Virus record (IMG/VR): IMGVR_UViG_3300009071_000055
Location: 1-26,618 of that record
Reading direction: 5' to 3' (one strand)
From: a virus
Length of the DNA: 26,618 nt
A program made the position numbers and the translations under genes. Below, piece after piece: positions 1 to 7,870 of the stretch. Below the pieces are notes generated by a model, which worked only from the letters and a program-made list of their open reading frames with translations, was not told the origin of the DNA and made no database searches. Numbering within the stretch: the stretch's first letter is position 1; every line of letters begins with the position of its first letter.

Positions 1-87
1 CTCGACCCAGTCTCAAGAGAGCAGTTCGAACTCCAAAAAGAAGCACCGAGCAAATTCAACGGTCTGATGAAAGATCGCAGCGCGTAA
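1..87 (+). CDS. Small terminase subunit, P27-like, C-terminal end only
   Basis: Frame 1 is open from the window edge to a TAA at 85-87 and encodes 28 residues. They begin LDPVSREQF and end GLMKDRSA. P27-family small terminases, which recognise phage DNA for packaging, typically end with a GLTPxSR element followed by a short charged tail, and LDPVSR fits the second half of that element. The position just before the large terminase is where this subunit is expected. Only the tail is visible, so the family call is an inference from one short motif plus synteny. It overlaps the reading frame of the large terminase, which is open over the same bases. Confidence 0.45.
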   Translation, partial: LDPVSREQFELQKEAPSKFNGLMKDRSA

Positions 88-1649
88 TTGACTTCATCGA
101 GCTGCTGACTGTCCCTTCAGGTAAAGGAGCAGGAGAGCCATTTCGGCTTGACCCATTCCAAAAGATGTTCATTCGAGATGTCTATGGTCCGATGAATCGC
201 AATGGCAATCGAAAAGTCCGACGTGCAGTCCTGTCTATGGCGAGGAAGAATGGCAAGACTGCACTGATTGCATGCCTTGCTCTTGTCCACCTTGTCGGCC
301 CAGAGTCCACACTCAATGGTGAAATATATTCAGCAGCGACAGAGCGTGAGCAAGCAGGTGTCGTCTTCAGATATGCCGCACAGATAGTCCGGTCTGAGCC
401 AGAACTTTTGGCTTTGGTTCGTGTTGTGGACAGCACCAAGACAATCGCCTGTTTTGGAAATGGGAGTTTCTATCGAGCAATCTCTGCCGAGGCAGGATCG
501 AAGCATGGCTTGAACCCAACACTCGTCATCTATGATGAGCTTGCACAGGCCAAAAACCGCGACCTATACAATGTGCTTGACACTTCTATGGGAGCTCGAG
601 AAGAACCACTCATGGTCGTCATCTCTACACAGTCAAATGATCCACAGCATGTTTTGAGTGAACTTATTGACGACGGTCTTAAATCTGAAGATGAGACGAC
701 AGTCGTCCACCTCTATGCAGTACCTGATAATCCTGACAATCCAGACCAAGCTCTAGAGGATGAGGAACTTTGGGCACTCGCGAACCCAGCACTTGGTACT
801 TTCCGAAATGCTGAAGACTTACGAGCACAAGCGGCGCGAGCGAGGAGGATGCCGAGTTTTGAAAACTCTTTCCGAAATCTCAATCTAAACCAGCGTGTGA
901 ATGGGAAGGCTCCTCTTATCAGCCCTTCGGAGTGGCGAGCTTGCCAGCAGCCTGAAACGCTGGCACTGGGAGAGCGGGTGTTCTTGGGGCTCGATCTATC
1001 AGCTGTGATCGATCTTACCGCGCTGGTCGCTGTGAGTGAGAGTGATGGAGATCGTATTGCATCTTGGTTTTGGAAACCAGAGGCCCATCTCGAGCTTCAC
1101 TCCAAGAGAGATGGCGCACCTTATGATGTATGGGCCAGAGAAGGGTGGCTGAAAGCGGTGCCAGGGAAATCCATCAATTATGTATACATCGCTCAAGAGA
1201 TTGCCCAGATAAAAGAGGATTATGAAATCGTTTCAATTGCCTTCGATCGATGGAGGATTGATTCTCTCGTTCAAGCATGTGAAGAAATTGGGCTTGACGT
1301 TTGGGTTGAAGGGCAGGATAATGAAATGATTGGCGCAATTCGTCTTGTTCCATATGGCCAAGGATTTAAGGATATGGCTCCTGCGATTGATGCCATTGAG
1401 GCCAGTGTGATGGAGCGAACTCTTTCTCACAGTGGCAATCCGGTGATGACGTTTTGTTTCTCGAATGCGATCGCTACGATTGACCCGGCAGGAAATCGGA
1501 AATTGGATAAGTCGAAGACAAGATTCAGAATTGATGGCGCTGTGGCCACTGCAATGGCAATAGGCTTGAAAGGAAAGTATCTTGGAGAAGCTCCTGGCCC
1601 TGTGGATATCCCATATGAGCGCGGCCAACTCTTTGGTGGTCAAGCATGA
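3..1649 (+). CDS. terL: Terminase large subunit (5' end not in window)
   Basis: This is the packaging motor: an ATPase that drives DNA into the prohead plus a nuclease that cuts the concatemer. From the first internal ATG (165) it encodes 494 residues. The frame is open back to base 3, and the upstream stretch RSQRVIDFIELL then GEPFRLDPFQK is typical terminase N-terminus, so ATG 165 is not the true start. No ATG, GTG or TTG lies in frame between 3 and 164, so the start is outside the window or non-canonical. Numbered from ATG 165, a Walker A-like ARKNGKT sits at residues 26-32, the Walker B VIYDE ends near 125, and a coupling-type ISTQSND follows. The nuclease half shows GLDLS, AFDRWR and a final acidic FRIDGAVATAMA. 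The family is Terminase_1-like. Its stop overlaps the portal ATG by four bases. Base composition looks lower in GC than the portal gene. Confidence 0.92.
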   Translation, partial: RPSLKRAVRTPKRSTEQIQRSDERSQRVIDFIELLTVPSGKGAGEPFRLDPFQKMFIRDVYGPMNRNGNRKVRRAVLSMARKNGKTALIACLALVHLVGPESTLNGEIYSAATEREQAGVVFRYAAQIVRSEPELLALVRVVDSTKTIACFGNGSFYRAISAEAGSKHGLNPTLVIYDELAQAKNRDLYNVLDTSMGAREEPLMVVISTQSNDPQHVLSELIDDGLKSEDETTVVHLYAVPDNPDNPDQALEDEELWALANPALGTFRNAEDLRAQAARARRMPSFENSFRNLNLNQRVNGKAPLISPSEWRACQQPETLALGERVFLGLDLSAVIDLTALVAVSESDGDRIASWFWKPEAHLELHSKRDGAPYDVWAREGWLKAVPGKSINYVYIAQEIAQIKEDYEIVSIAFDRWRIDSLVQACEEIGLDVWVEGQDNEMIGAIRLVPYGQGFKDMAPAIDAIEASVMERTLSHSGNPVMTFCFSNAIATIDPAGNRKLDKSKTRFRIDGAVATAMAIGLKGKYLGEAPGPVDIPYERGQLFGGQA

Positions 1650-2914
1650 ATCTAAATAGCATGGTGCGGTCGATCTTTGGCGTTCAGGCCAGCCGTCCGA
1701 ATGAGATCACATCCAGCAGCGAGCTGGACAACTGGATCCGGTTCGGATCTTCCGGGACTACATCCGGTCAGCCTGTGACGACTGCTACGGCTGAAGGTTT
1801 GGCGGCGATCGCGACTTGCGTTCGCGTGCTATCCAATCCGGTCGCGCATCTTCCGCTCGTTGTTTTCCGTCGTCTCCCGGATGGCTCGCGAGAAGCTGCA
1901 ACCGATCTCTCGGTCTACAAGCTCCTGCATGACACACCAAACAAATATCAGACGTCATTTCAGTTCCGCAAACTTGGGATGAGGGATCTTCTGTATCGAG
2001 GCAATTTCGTTGCCCTGAAGATTCCGGGAGTTGGCGGAACGCAGGGTCTTCTTCGACTAAATCCAGATCGCGTTGCAGTCAGCCTTGACCCTATCACCCG
2101 CGACGCGTTGTATGAATATTCCCCTCCGGATGGCGGGAAGGGCCAGACATATCGACGCGACCAGATCTTCCATGTGTGGATGGACAGTGACGATGGAGTG
2201 GTTGGCCTCAATCCGATCCAGATGTATCGTGAGAGCATCGGTGACGGGCTCGCCATCCGGAACCACGGATCGAGGTTTTTCTCCAACGGTGCCAAGCCTC
2301 TTGGCGTCATCCAGATGGAGGGCTCCATGGGCAAGGAAGCGCGGGACGCCTTCCGCGAGGATTGGGACGACACCTACGCGGGCGGAACGAATGCTCACAA
2401 GACACTCCTGCTGCCTTCTGGCATCAGCTACAACCCAGTGTCTGTCAGCATGGATGACGCCCAGTGGATTGAGGCGCGCAAAGTAACATCGCGGGAGATC
2501 TTCGGAATCTTTGGTGTCCCTCCCCACAAGGGCGGCGACCTCGCTGATGCAACATTCTCGAACATTGAACACGAGAACTTGGACTTTGTGATTGGCTCTC
2601 TGATGCCTTGGCTGGTGGCCTGGGAACAGTCGATCAATCGCGACCTCTTGCCTTCTGATGACTTATTTGTTAAGTTTAATGTTTCAGCACTCCTTAGAGG
2701 AGATGCGAAGACACGAGCAGAGGCGCTTCAGATTCAGAGGCGAAACGGAATCATCAACGCCAACCGCTGGCGAGAGCTTGAAGATATGAACCCTCGTGAT
2801 GATGCTGGGGGCGACGTTTATATCATTGAAGGCAATATGCAGCCGAACGATGGTATGGAACAAACACGCGCGGCTTCCGCGTCATCAAACACTGGAGGGC
2901 CGAATGAGTCTTAA
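1646..2914 (+). CDS. Portal protein, HK97 family
   Basis: It forms the dodecameric ring at the capsid vertex through which DNA enters and leaves, and it docks the terminase. The 422-residue length is normal for HK97-type portals. Family features include the early region TAEGLAAIATCVRVLSNPVA, the YRGNFVALK segment, the wing/stem region with IFHVWMDS, and the C-terminal GDLADATFSNIEHENLDF followed by WEQSINRDLL. The start is fixed by an ATGA overlap with the terminase stop, which implies translational coupling. Its last eleven bases overlap the protease gene, whose ribosome binding site (GGAGG) lies inside the portal C-terminal codons. Nothing is truncated. Confidence 0.93.
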   Translation: MNLNSMVRSIFGVQASRPNEITSSSELDNWIRFGSSGTTSGQPVTTATAEGLAAIATCVRVLSNPVAHLPLVVFRRLPDGSREAATDLSVYKLLHDTPNKYQTSFQFRKLGMRDLLYRGNFVALKIPGVGGTQGLLRLNPDRVAVSLDPITRDALYEYSPPDGGKGQTYRRDQIFHVWMDSDDGVVGLNPIQMYRESIGDGLAIRNHGSRFFSNGAKPLGVIQMEGSMGKEARDAFREDWDDTYAGGTNAHKTLLLPSGISYNPVSVSMDDAQWIEARKVTSREIFGIFGVPPHKGGDLADATFSNIEHENLDFVIGSLMPWLVAWEQSINRDLLPSDDLFVKFNVSALLRGDAKTRAEALQIQRRNGIINANRWRELEDMNPRDDAGGDVYIIEGNMQPNDGMEQTRAASASSNTGGPNES

Positions 2915-3770
2915 AATACTGCCGACAGTTAGCATCGGAACGCCGGTCAACAACCTTGTTGGCCACCTCGATGAGTCCGCCCTGTCGCGATGGACCCCAA
3001 CTCTCCAAGCGGCGACAGAAGGCGACGGATCCGGCTCGATCATCTCGATCTATGACACGATCGGCGCGGATCCCTTCGACGGCTCCGGTGTAAGCTCGAA
3101 GCGGGTGGCAGCTGCTCTTCGCTCCATAGGCAATAAACCTGTGACCGTCAACATCAACTCTCCCGGCGGCGACTTCTTTGAAGGTGTGGCGATCTACAAC
3201 CTGCTTGCGCAGCACCCTGAGAAAGTCACAGTCAACATCGTCGGCCTCGCGGCATCTGCCGCTTCGGTCATCGCGATGTCCGGCGATGATATTTTAATGA
3301 GCAAAGTTGGATTTGTTATGATCCACAACTCATGGGTCATGGCAATGGGGAACAAGACGGATCTCCGCGCGGCGGCAGACTTCCTTGAGCCTTTCGACCA
3401 GGCGATGGCGGAGTTGTATGCTGCCCAGACCGGAGAAGCGCCAGAAGTGGCGGCAGCCTGGATGGAAGCAGAAACTTGGTTTTCTGGAACGCAAGCGGTT
3501 GAGGCGGGTCTTGCCACGGGCTTTGTTGATGCTGAAGAAATTGTTGAGGCTTCCCCGGAAGCCTCGGCGAGTATCCTGAAAGAGCGTAGGGCGGAGATGG
3601 CCTTTCGATCCTCAGGCATGAGTGCGAAGGAGGCCAAAGGCCTTGTCGCAGAACTGAAGGGAACGCCTCGTGATGAGAGCGGGCCATCCATGCGGGACGC
3701 TGGAACAGAAGACATTGTGGCCGATCTTCGGTCACTTATCCACACAATTGGCTCTGGAGGCCAAACATGA
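2904..3770 (+). CDS. Head maturation protease, ClpP-like (S14/S49)
   Basis: This serine protease removes the scaffold-like N-terminal domain of the capsid protein during prohead maturation. I place the start at ATG 2904 because GGAGG lies just upstream and the following MSLKILPTVSIG reads as normal protein. The frame is open further upstream, but that part only shadows the portal gene. The product is 288 residues. ClpP-fold landmarks are NINSPGGD (84-90) near the oxyanion region, GLAASAAS with the likely nucleophile Ser118, and FVMIHNSW with the likely catalytic His141. The third triad residue is not assignable by eye. The C-terminal 60 residues are charged and probably act as a scaffold or linker. 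It ends in an ATGA overlap with the capsid gene, as in HK97-type head operons. Confidence 0.9.
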   Translation: MSLKILPTVSIGTPVNNLVGHLDESALSRWTPTLQAATEGDGSGSIISIYDTIGADPFDGSGVSSKRVAAALRSIGNKPVTVNINSPGGDFFEGVAIYNLLAQHPEKVTVNIVGLAASAASVIAMSGDDILMSKVGFVMIHNSWVMAMGNKTDLRAAADFLEPFDQAMAELYAAQTGEAPEVAAAWMEAETWFSGTQAVEAGLATGFVDAEEIVEASPEASASILKERRAEMAFRSSGMSAKEAKGLVAELKGTPRDESGPSMRDAGTEDIVADLRSLIHTIGSGGQT

Positions 3771-5170
3771 ATAATCATGAAATCGTTCCCTCGATGGGTG
3801 CCAATCGCGGCATCATGGGGACTGTATCCGCAGAAGCTCCCAATGCTCTGAGCAATGAGACACGGCAGCTGATGTCCGATCTGAACCAGACCTTCGCGGA
3901 TTTCCGCTCCGCAAATGATGAGCGGGTTGCCCTTCTGGAAAAAGGCATGGCGGATGTCGTCACTGAAGAGAAAGTTGATCGCATTAATGCGCAGGTCACC
4001 AATCTTCAGGAAGCACTGGACAAGGCTCTTGCCGATCTCTCTGCCTCGCAGGTTGATTCAGGCAAGCCGGGCATTCAGGGTGAGATTGCTGAACGCGCCA
4101 TGGCTTTCTTCTCTGGCAAAACCGGCCAAGAGAAAGTTTCTGCCTCAGGCATCGATCTTGATGCATATGCAGGCTATGAGCGTGTCTATGCAAGCTGGCT
4201 CCGTGGTGGCGATGTTTCGCTTCGCGATCCTGAAGTCCAGTCTCTGATGCAGGTTGGCTCTGAACCTGATGGCGGCTACTGGGTTCCCACTCAGCAGTCG
4301 GACCGTATCATTCAGCGCCTCTTCGAAACTTCGCCAATGCGTCAGGCAGCTTCGGTCTTGTCGATCCCGACGGACAGCATCACTTTCCCCAACGACACCA
4401 ATGACGGAACTTCCGGCGGCTGGGTCGGTGAAACGGAAAGCCGTGCCGAGACGGCGACACCGCAAGTTGGTGAGCAGACGATCTATGTGCGCGAGCAGTA
4501 CGCTATGCCGCTCGTCACACAGAAGCTGTTGGACATGTCCACAGTCGATGTCGAGAGTTGGCTCAACGCGAAGATCGCCGACAAGATGGCACGCACCGAA
4601 AACACCGCTTTTGTTTCCGGAACCGGCGTGAGTCAGCCTCGCGGCTTCCTTGATTACAAGTCAGCAGCGGTCACGACGGCTGATGCTTCTCGGGCTTGGG
4701 GTGTGCTCCAGTACGTCTTCACTGGTGCTTCTGGCGCATTCCCGACGATGTCGGGCTCCACAGCCTCTGACCCCGACAAGCTCTGGGATGTGATTGCTTC
4801 CATGAATCCCGGCTATCTTGCCGGTGCTCAATGGATGATGAGCCGCGCTACGATGGCCGTCATGCGGAAGCTCAAGGATGCCAATGGCAATTACTTCATC
4901 GGCCCAATCCAGGGTGCGGCTACTGGCTTCGAGCTCTGTGGCTATCCGATCACTCCGGCGGAAGATATGCCGGTTGTGGCTTCGGACAGCTTCTCTGCTG
5001 CCTTCGGCAATTTCGGCGAGGGTTATCAGATCGTGGATGGACGCGGCTTCCGCATCCTGCGCGACCCGTTTACCACAAAGGGCCGTGTGAAGTTCTACAC
5101 GACCAAGTTCACGGGCGGAGACGTTCTCAATTTTGATGCGATCAAGCTGCTGAAGTTCGGCACCTCGTAA
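3767..5170 (+). CDS. Major capsid protein, HK97 fold
   Basis: This is the main shell subunit, 467 residues. Residues from about 24 to 90 form a predicted coiled coil (ETRQLMSDLNQTFADFRSAN, then EKVDRINAQVTNLQEALDKA), which corresponds to the HK97 delta or scaffold domain removed by the upstream protease. The mature domain appears to begin after that, with the segment GSEPDGGYWVPTQQSDRIIQ typical of the N-arm. It continues through the E-loop region (VGETESRAETATPQVGEQTI) and the P- and A-domains, and ends with RGRVKFYTTKF-like sequence (KGRVKFYTTKFTGGDVL) and LKFGTS. A GGAGG precedes the start, which overlaps the protease stop. The exact cleavage site cannot be read from sequence alone. Confidence 0.95.
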   Translation: MNNHEIVPSMGANRGIMGTVSAEAPNALSNETRQLMSDLNQTFADFRSANDERVALLEKGMADVVTEEKVDRINAQVTNLQEALDKALADLSASQVDSGKPGIQGEIAERAMAFFSGKTGQEKVSASGIDLDAYAGYERVYASWLRGGDVSLRDPEVQSLMQVGSEPDGGYWVPTQQSDRIIQRLFETSPMRQAASVLSIPTDSITFPNDTNDGTSGGWVGETESRAETATPQVGEQTIYVREQYAMPLVTQKLLDMSTVDVESWLNAKIADKMARTENTAFVSGTGVSQPRGFLDYKSAAVTTADASRAWGVLQYVFTGASGAFPTMSGSTASDPDKLWDVIASMNPGYLAGAQWMMSRATMAVMRKLKDANGNYFIGPIQGAATGFELCGYPITPAEDMPVVASDSFSAAFGNFGEGYQIVDGRGFRILRDPFTTKGRVKFYTTKFTGGDVLNFDAIKLLKFGTS

Positions 5171-5212
5171 TCAGCTTCGGCAATTTGATCACGGACACAA
5201 AGGAGAAACCCA

Positions 5213-5683
5213 ATGTCCACTCGCGATATGGCAGCCTATAAAAAGGTTGTTACCCACGTTGCCCCGGTCGCCATCACGGCGACTAACACTCCAGCCGCTG
5301 GCGTTGACACGCAGGGCTTCGATGCTGCTACGGCAATCATCGGCGTCGGTGTTGTCGCCAACATCGCCAATTCGCCGCAGCCATCGTGGGCGTTCCACGC
5401 GGAGGAAAGCGATTCTAGCGGAAGCGGCTTCACAGCCATTACCGACAGTGCGCAGATCGCCATCGCGGCAAGCGCATCACCGGTCGCGGCTCCGGACTCG
5501 TCAACTGGCGTGTTCCTGACGATCGACGCAGCGGCGGAGGATGCCACCAACTATCACGTTGGCATCGTCTCCTCAAAACGCTATCTGCGCATCGTGGCGA
5601 CTGCTGCCAACACTCCGGGATCGACGCCATACAGCGTTGTGATGGTCCTGGAAGCTGCCAGCAGCACTCCGGTTAGCAACTAA
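5213..5683 (+). CDS. Decoration- or head-accessory-like protein
   Basis: This 156-residue protein is rich in alanine, threonine and serine and predicted to be mostly beta strand. The pattern is an N-terminal VDTQGFDAATAIIGVGVVA, a central EESDSSGSGFTAI, and a closing VGIVSSKRYLRIVATAA. It matches a widespread but poorly characterised phage family encoded directly after the capsid gene. Position and composition suggest a protein bound to the capsid surface. This function is inferred, not shown by a catalytic or binding motif. An AAAGGAG ribosome binding site precedes ATG 5213. A strong terminator lies 12 bases after the stop, so this gene and the capsid gene could be expressed above the genes downstream. 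Confidence 0.6.
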   Translation: MSTRDMAAYKKVVTHVAPVAITATNTPAAGVDTQGFDAATAIIGVGVVANIANSPQPSWAFHAEESDSSGSGFTAITDSAQIAIAASASPVAAPDSSTGVFLTIDAAAEDATNYHVGIVSSKRYLRIVATAANTPGSTPYSVVMVLEAASSTPVSN

Positions 5684-5695
5684 ACTAAGAAGGGA

Positions 5696-5724
5696 GGGGA
5701 GGAGTTAGAAGCTCCTCCCCTTTT
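5696..5724 (+). terminator. Intrinsic terminator inside the head gene cluster
   Basis: A perfect nine-pair stem GGGGAGGAG (5696-5704) and CTCCTCCCC (5712-5720) with a seven-base loop is followed by TTTT. It sits between the decoration-like gene (stop 5683) and the next gene (ATG 5733). Structure and U-run fit a rho-independent terminator. Because late transcription must continue, it probably attenuates rather than fully stops, or needs phage antitermination. The stem also carries the only purine-rich, Shine-Dalgarno-like sequence near the next start. Confidence 0.8.
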
Positions 5725-5732
5725 CCTAAGCC

Positions 5733-6044
5733 ATGAAGAATATCGAAATTGCTCGCGAATTTTCTCACGTCGATCTCTGGGAACTGGTTCCCAAGCGATA
5801 CAGGGCTGGAGATAAATTTGAAGTCGTCGAAGGCCAGTTGATTGGAGAGGGCCAATGCTCAATGCGGTGTGCAGAGGTTGCCTTGATGGAGGGCTGGGCC
5901 AGGGAGTCGGGAATCGATGCTGGCCACCAGTCCCTCAGCTCTGGTATGGTGAAAGAGCCGTCATCATCGCCGGAGGGCCAAGCCTTACCCAAGCCCAAGT
6001 CACCTACACCAAGGAAGCCCAGATCACGCAAGAAGTCCGCGTGA
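5733..6044 (+). CDS. Small phage protein with basic C-terminal tail
   Basis: The product is 103 residues. The first 55 (WELVPKRYRAGDKFEVVEG, then CAEVALMEGWARE) resemble short phage proteins of unknown function that end in an AGWA-type helix and are common among head genes. The rest is low complexity and ends in a Lys/Arg/Pro-rich tail (SPTPRKPRSRKKSA), possibly nucleic-acid binding or disordered. The start is eight bases after the terminator U-run and has no convincing ribosome binding site. The last 190 bases overlap the next gene in another frame. Both frames look like real protein: this one by its family-like N-terminus, the other by its own ribosome binding site. Function is unknown. Confidence 0.6.
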   Translation: MKNIEIAREFSHVDLWELVPKRYRAGDKFEVVEGQLIGEGQCSMRCAEVALMEGWARESGIDAGHQSLSSGMVKEPSSSPEGQALPKPKSPTPRKPRSRKKSA

Positions 6045-6529
6045 TTGCGATCAACAATGCTTTTACGATCGCGCCATGGGCCGATCTGCTCTATGCATGC
6101 GACGGGAATTGGTGGCGGCATCATCCAGACGCACTTGAGTTTGAGGGCATGAAGGTTACCCAAGACGCGACCGTTCAGGGCACTCTCCGAATCCCTAGCG
6201 TTAATGAAAAAGGCCTGTCGCTGGATCCTCTCCGGATTAACCAAGGCGCGAACAGCGGATACCAAGCCATCAACCTAGCGGTCTTGCTCGGGGCTTTTGA
6301 GATCATTCTTCTCGGGTTCGATATGAAAGCAAAAGGCTCCCATCGACACTGGCACGCAGATCACCCATCCGGGCTGAACAATCCTTCTGATTCGAACTTT
6401 GAGTCATGGATCAAGAATTTTGATGAAATGCTTCCGGATCTTGATCGCGCAGGGGTCCGCGTAATAAACTGCTCCCCTGGGAGCGCCCTAGAGGCATTCC
6501 CGATTGCCAACCTTGAAGATGTCCTATGA
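5855..6529 (+). CDS. DUF115/MptE-like Rossmann-fold protein (glycan-associated)
   Basis: The product is 224 residues. The core starts near residue 32 with a nucleotide-binding-type turn, GERAVIIAGGPSLT. It continues VRVIAINNAF, APWADLLYACDGNWW, QGANSGYQAINLAVLLGAFE, IILLGFDMK, HWHADHPSGLNN and VINCSPGSALEAFP. This series is characteristic of a phage family related to DUF115 / 6-hydroxymethylpterin pyrophosphokinase MptE-like proteins, which often sit beside glycosyltransferases. Substrate is unknown. ATG 5855 is preceded by GGAGAGG, which supports this start despite the 190-base overlap with the upstream gene. The first 30 residues, rich in Gly, Cys and Trp, may be constrained by that overlap. 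It ends in an ATGA overlap with the methyltransferase gene. Confidence 0.75.
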   Translation: MLNAVCRGCLDGGLGQGVGNRCWPPVPQLWYGERAVIIAGGPSLTQAQVTYTKEAQITQEVRVIAINNAFTIAPWADLLYACDGNWWRHHPDALEFEGMKVTQDATVQGTLRIPSVNEKGLSLDPLRINQGANSGYQAINLAVLLGAFEIILLGFDMKAKGSHRHWHADHPSGLNNPSDSNFESWIKNFDEMLPDLDRAGVRVINCSPGSALEAFPIANLEDVL

Positions 6530-7086
6530 AAGCAGAGCGCGCCAACGAGCACCGCAAATATGAAGCGGCATACAAGATCCCAAATTATCACATGGGCGGT
6601 GCCCGTATGACGGACGCTTGTGCGGCTTTATCTTCCCTCCCCGTGCGCGGATCTTATTTAGATGTCGGTTGTGGTCGTGGCGAGATGCTGGACTTTGCGG
6701 AACAAAACGGTTTTTCTTCCGTCAGCGGTGTTGAGATCGTTCCCGCGCTGATCGACGGAAACCGCGTTGTGCGCGGGGAAGTTCATGACCTCCCATTTCC
6801 TGACCTCTCTTTCGCAGTCGTGACGATGTTCGATGTGATCGAACATCTTATCCCAGGCGATGACGAGCTTGCTTGCCGGGAGCTTGATCGTGTGGCATCC
6901 CGACACATCATCCTGACAGCCAACAATCGACCATCCAAGAATGCCATCGGCGAGGAACTCCACATAAACAAAAGGGATTATGCGGAGTGGGACAGCCTCT
7001 TTCGCCAGTGGTTTAGCGGCGAGGTCACTTGGCTGAAGGGCGGAACATACTTCTCTGAAAGCTGGGGCGTTGACCTTCATGCTTGA
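6526..7086 (+). CDS. SAM-dependent methyltransferase, class I
   Basis: The 186-residue product carries the class I methyltransferase landmarks: motif I LDVGCGRGEML (near residues 44-54), post-I acidic VEIV, and the motif IV/V region FDVIEHL. The short format and the DVGCG...DVIEHL pair match Methyltransf_11/23-type small-molecule or sugar methyltransferases rather than DNA methyltransferases, since no NPPY or PC motif is present. It overlaps the genes on both sides and lies between two glycan-type proteins, so a sugar or glycan-linked substrate is a reasonable inference. The actual acceptor cannot be told from sequence. Confidence 0.8.
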   Translation: MKAERANEHRKYEAAYKIPNYHMGGARMTDACAALSSLPVRGSYLDVGCGRGEMLDFAEQNGFSSVSGVEIVPALIDGNRVVRGEVHDLPFPDLSFAVVTMFDVIEHLIPGDDELACRELDRVASRHIILTANNRPSKNAIGEELHINKRDYAEWDSLFRQWFSGEVTWLKGGTYFSESWGVDLHA

Positions 7087-7870
7087 CATGGTATCGGCCA
7101 TCATCACTCCCCATTTCAAGCATCATCCGTATTGGTGTGGCGCGATGCTTGAGGGAGTGCGCTATCACGGCCACGAGACTTCCATTCACACATCGCCGGA
7201 GACTGTGCAGGAAGAGGGTCCGATCATTTGCTGGGGGCTTCGAAATGCGGCACCTTTTTTGAAACAAAACCGAGACACCCTGATCCTTGAGTGTGGATAC
7301 ATCGGAGACCGGACTGAGACATGGGCATCAGCAGGTTGGAATGGCCTCAATGGTCGCGCAAAATTTCCAGAAATATATGATGACTCCCGTCTTCAAAGAT
7401 ACCACCCAGATCTGATCCAACCTTGGGATGATTGCCCTATCGGGGTCGCTCTGATTGTTGGCCAAGTCCCTGGCGACCAATCCCTGATCGGATTAAATTT
7501 CGACAAATGGAGAAAAGACGCGGAGGACTTTTTTGATGCTCGCGGGACGGCCCACCGCTTCCGGCCACATCCAAAATGTAACATCACTCCAAGCCGATCG
7601 AGGCAGGAAGATTTGGATGATGCACTATTTTCTTTGACGCTAAACAGCAACTTTGCAGTTGACTCAATTCTTGCTGGCACTCCGGCAATAACGATGGATG
7701 TCGGATCTATGGCGTGGGAAGTTTCGGCCCACTCTCTCGATTCAGAACTCATTCGACCAGACCGTCATAAGTGGGCATCACACCTTGCTTGGTGTCAGTG
7801 GACTGTTGAAGAGATGAGAGATGGGACGGCATGGGAATCACTTCGCAGCCTCAGAACAGGAGCAAATTGA
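7079..7870 (+). CDS. Glycosyltransferase-like protein of capsule/LPS type
   Basis: The product is about 263 residues. The C-terminal half has FRPHPKCN, a serine-containing linker, then LNSNFAVDSILAGTPAITMD and GSMAW. This corresponds to the donor-binding tail of GT-B-like capsule and LPS transferases, where HPxx and NSxxAVEALLAGxP recur. The N-terminal half (ICWGLRNA, LECGYIGDR) would be the acceptor domain and is less conserved. The donor sugar is not predictable. Possible starts are TTG 7070, ATG 7079 and ATG 7088, with no strong ribosome binding site at any. I chose 7079, which overlaps the methyltransferase stop by eight bases. The gene joins the connector gene through TGATG. It may act with the two preceding genes to modify virion or host glycans. 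Confidence 0.65.
   Translation: MLDMVSAIITPHFKHHPYWCGAMLEGVRYHGHETSIHTSPETVQEEGPIICWGLRNAAPFLKQNRDTLILECGYIGDRTETWASAGWNGLNGRAKFPEIYDDSRLQRYHPDLIQPWDDCPIGVALIVGQVPGDQSLIGLNFDKWRKDAEDFFDARGTAHRFRPHPKCNITPSRSRQEDLDDALFSLTLNSNFAVDSILAGTPAITMDVGSMAWEVSAHSLDSELIRPDRHKWASHLAWCQWTVEEMRDGTAWESLRSLRTGAN

Noticed and set aside
2057-2572. 171-codon minus-strand frame in the portal gene
   Set aside because: Antisense to a well-supported gene, with no ribosome binding site.
2796-2903. Upstream start for the head protease
   Set aside because: The extra 36 residues shadow the portal frame. ATG 2904 has GGAGG and gives normal protein sequence.
7831-7869. Earlier start for the phiE125 gp8-like gene
   Set aside because: ATG 7870 is preceded by AGGAG, overlaps the preceding stop and starts the family's conserved N-terminus.
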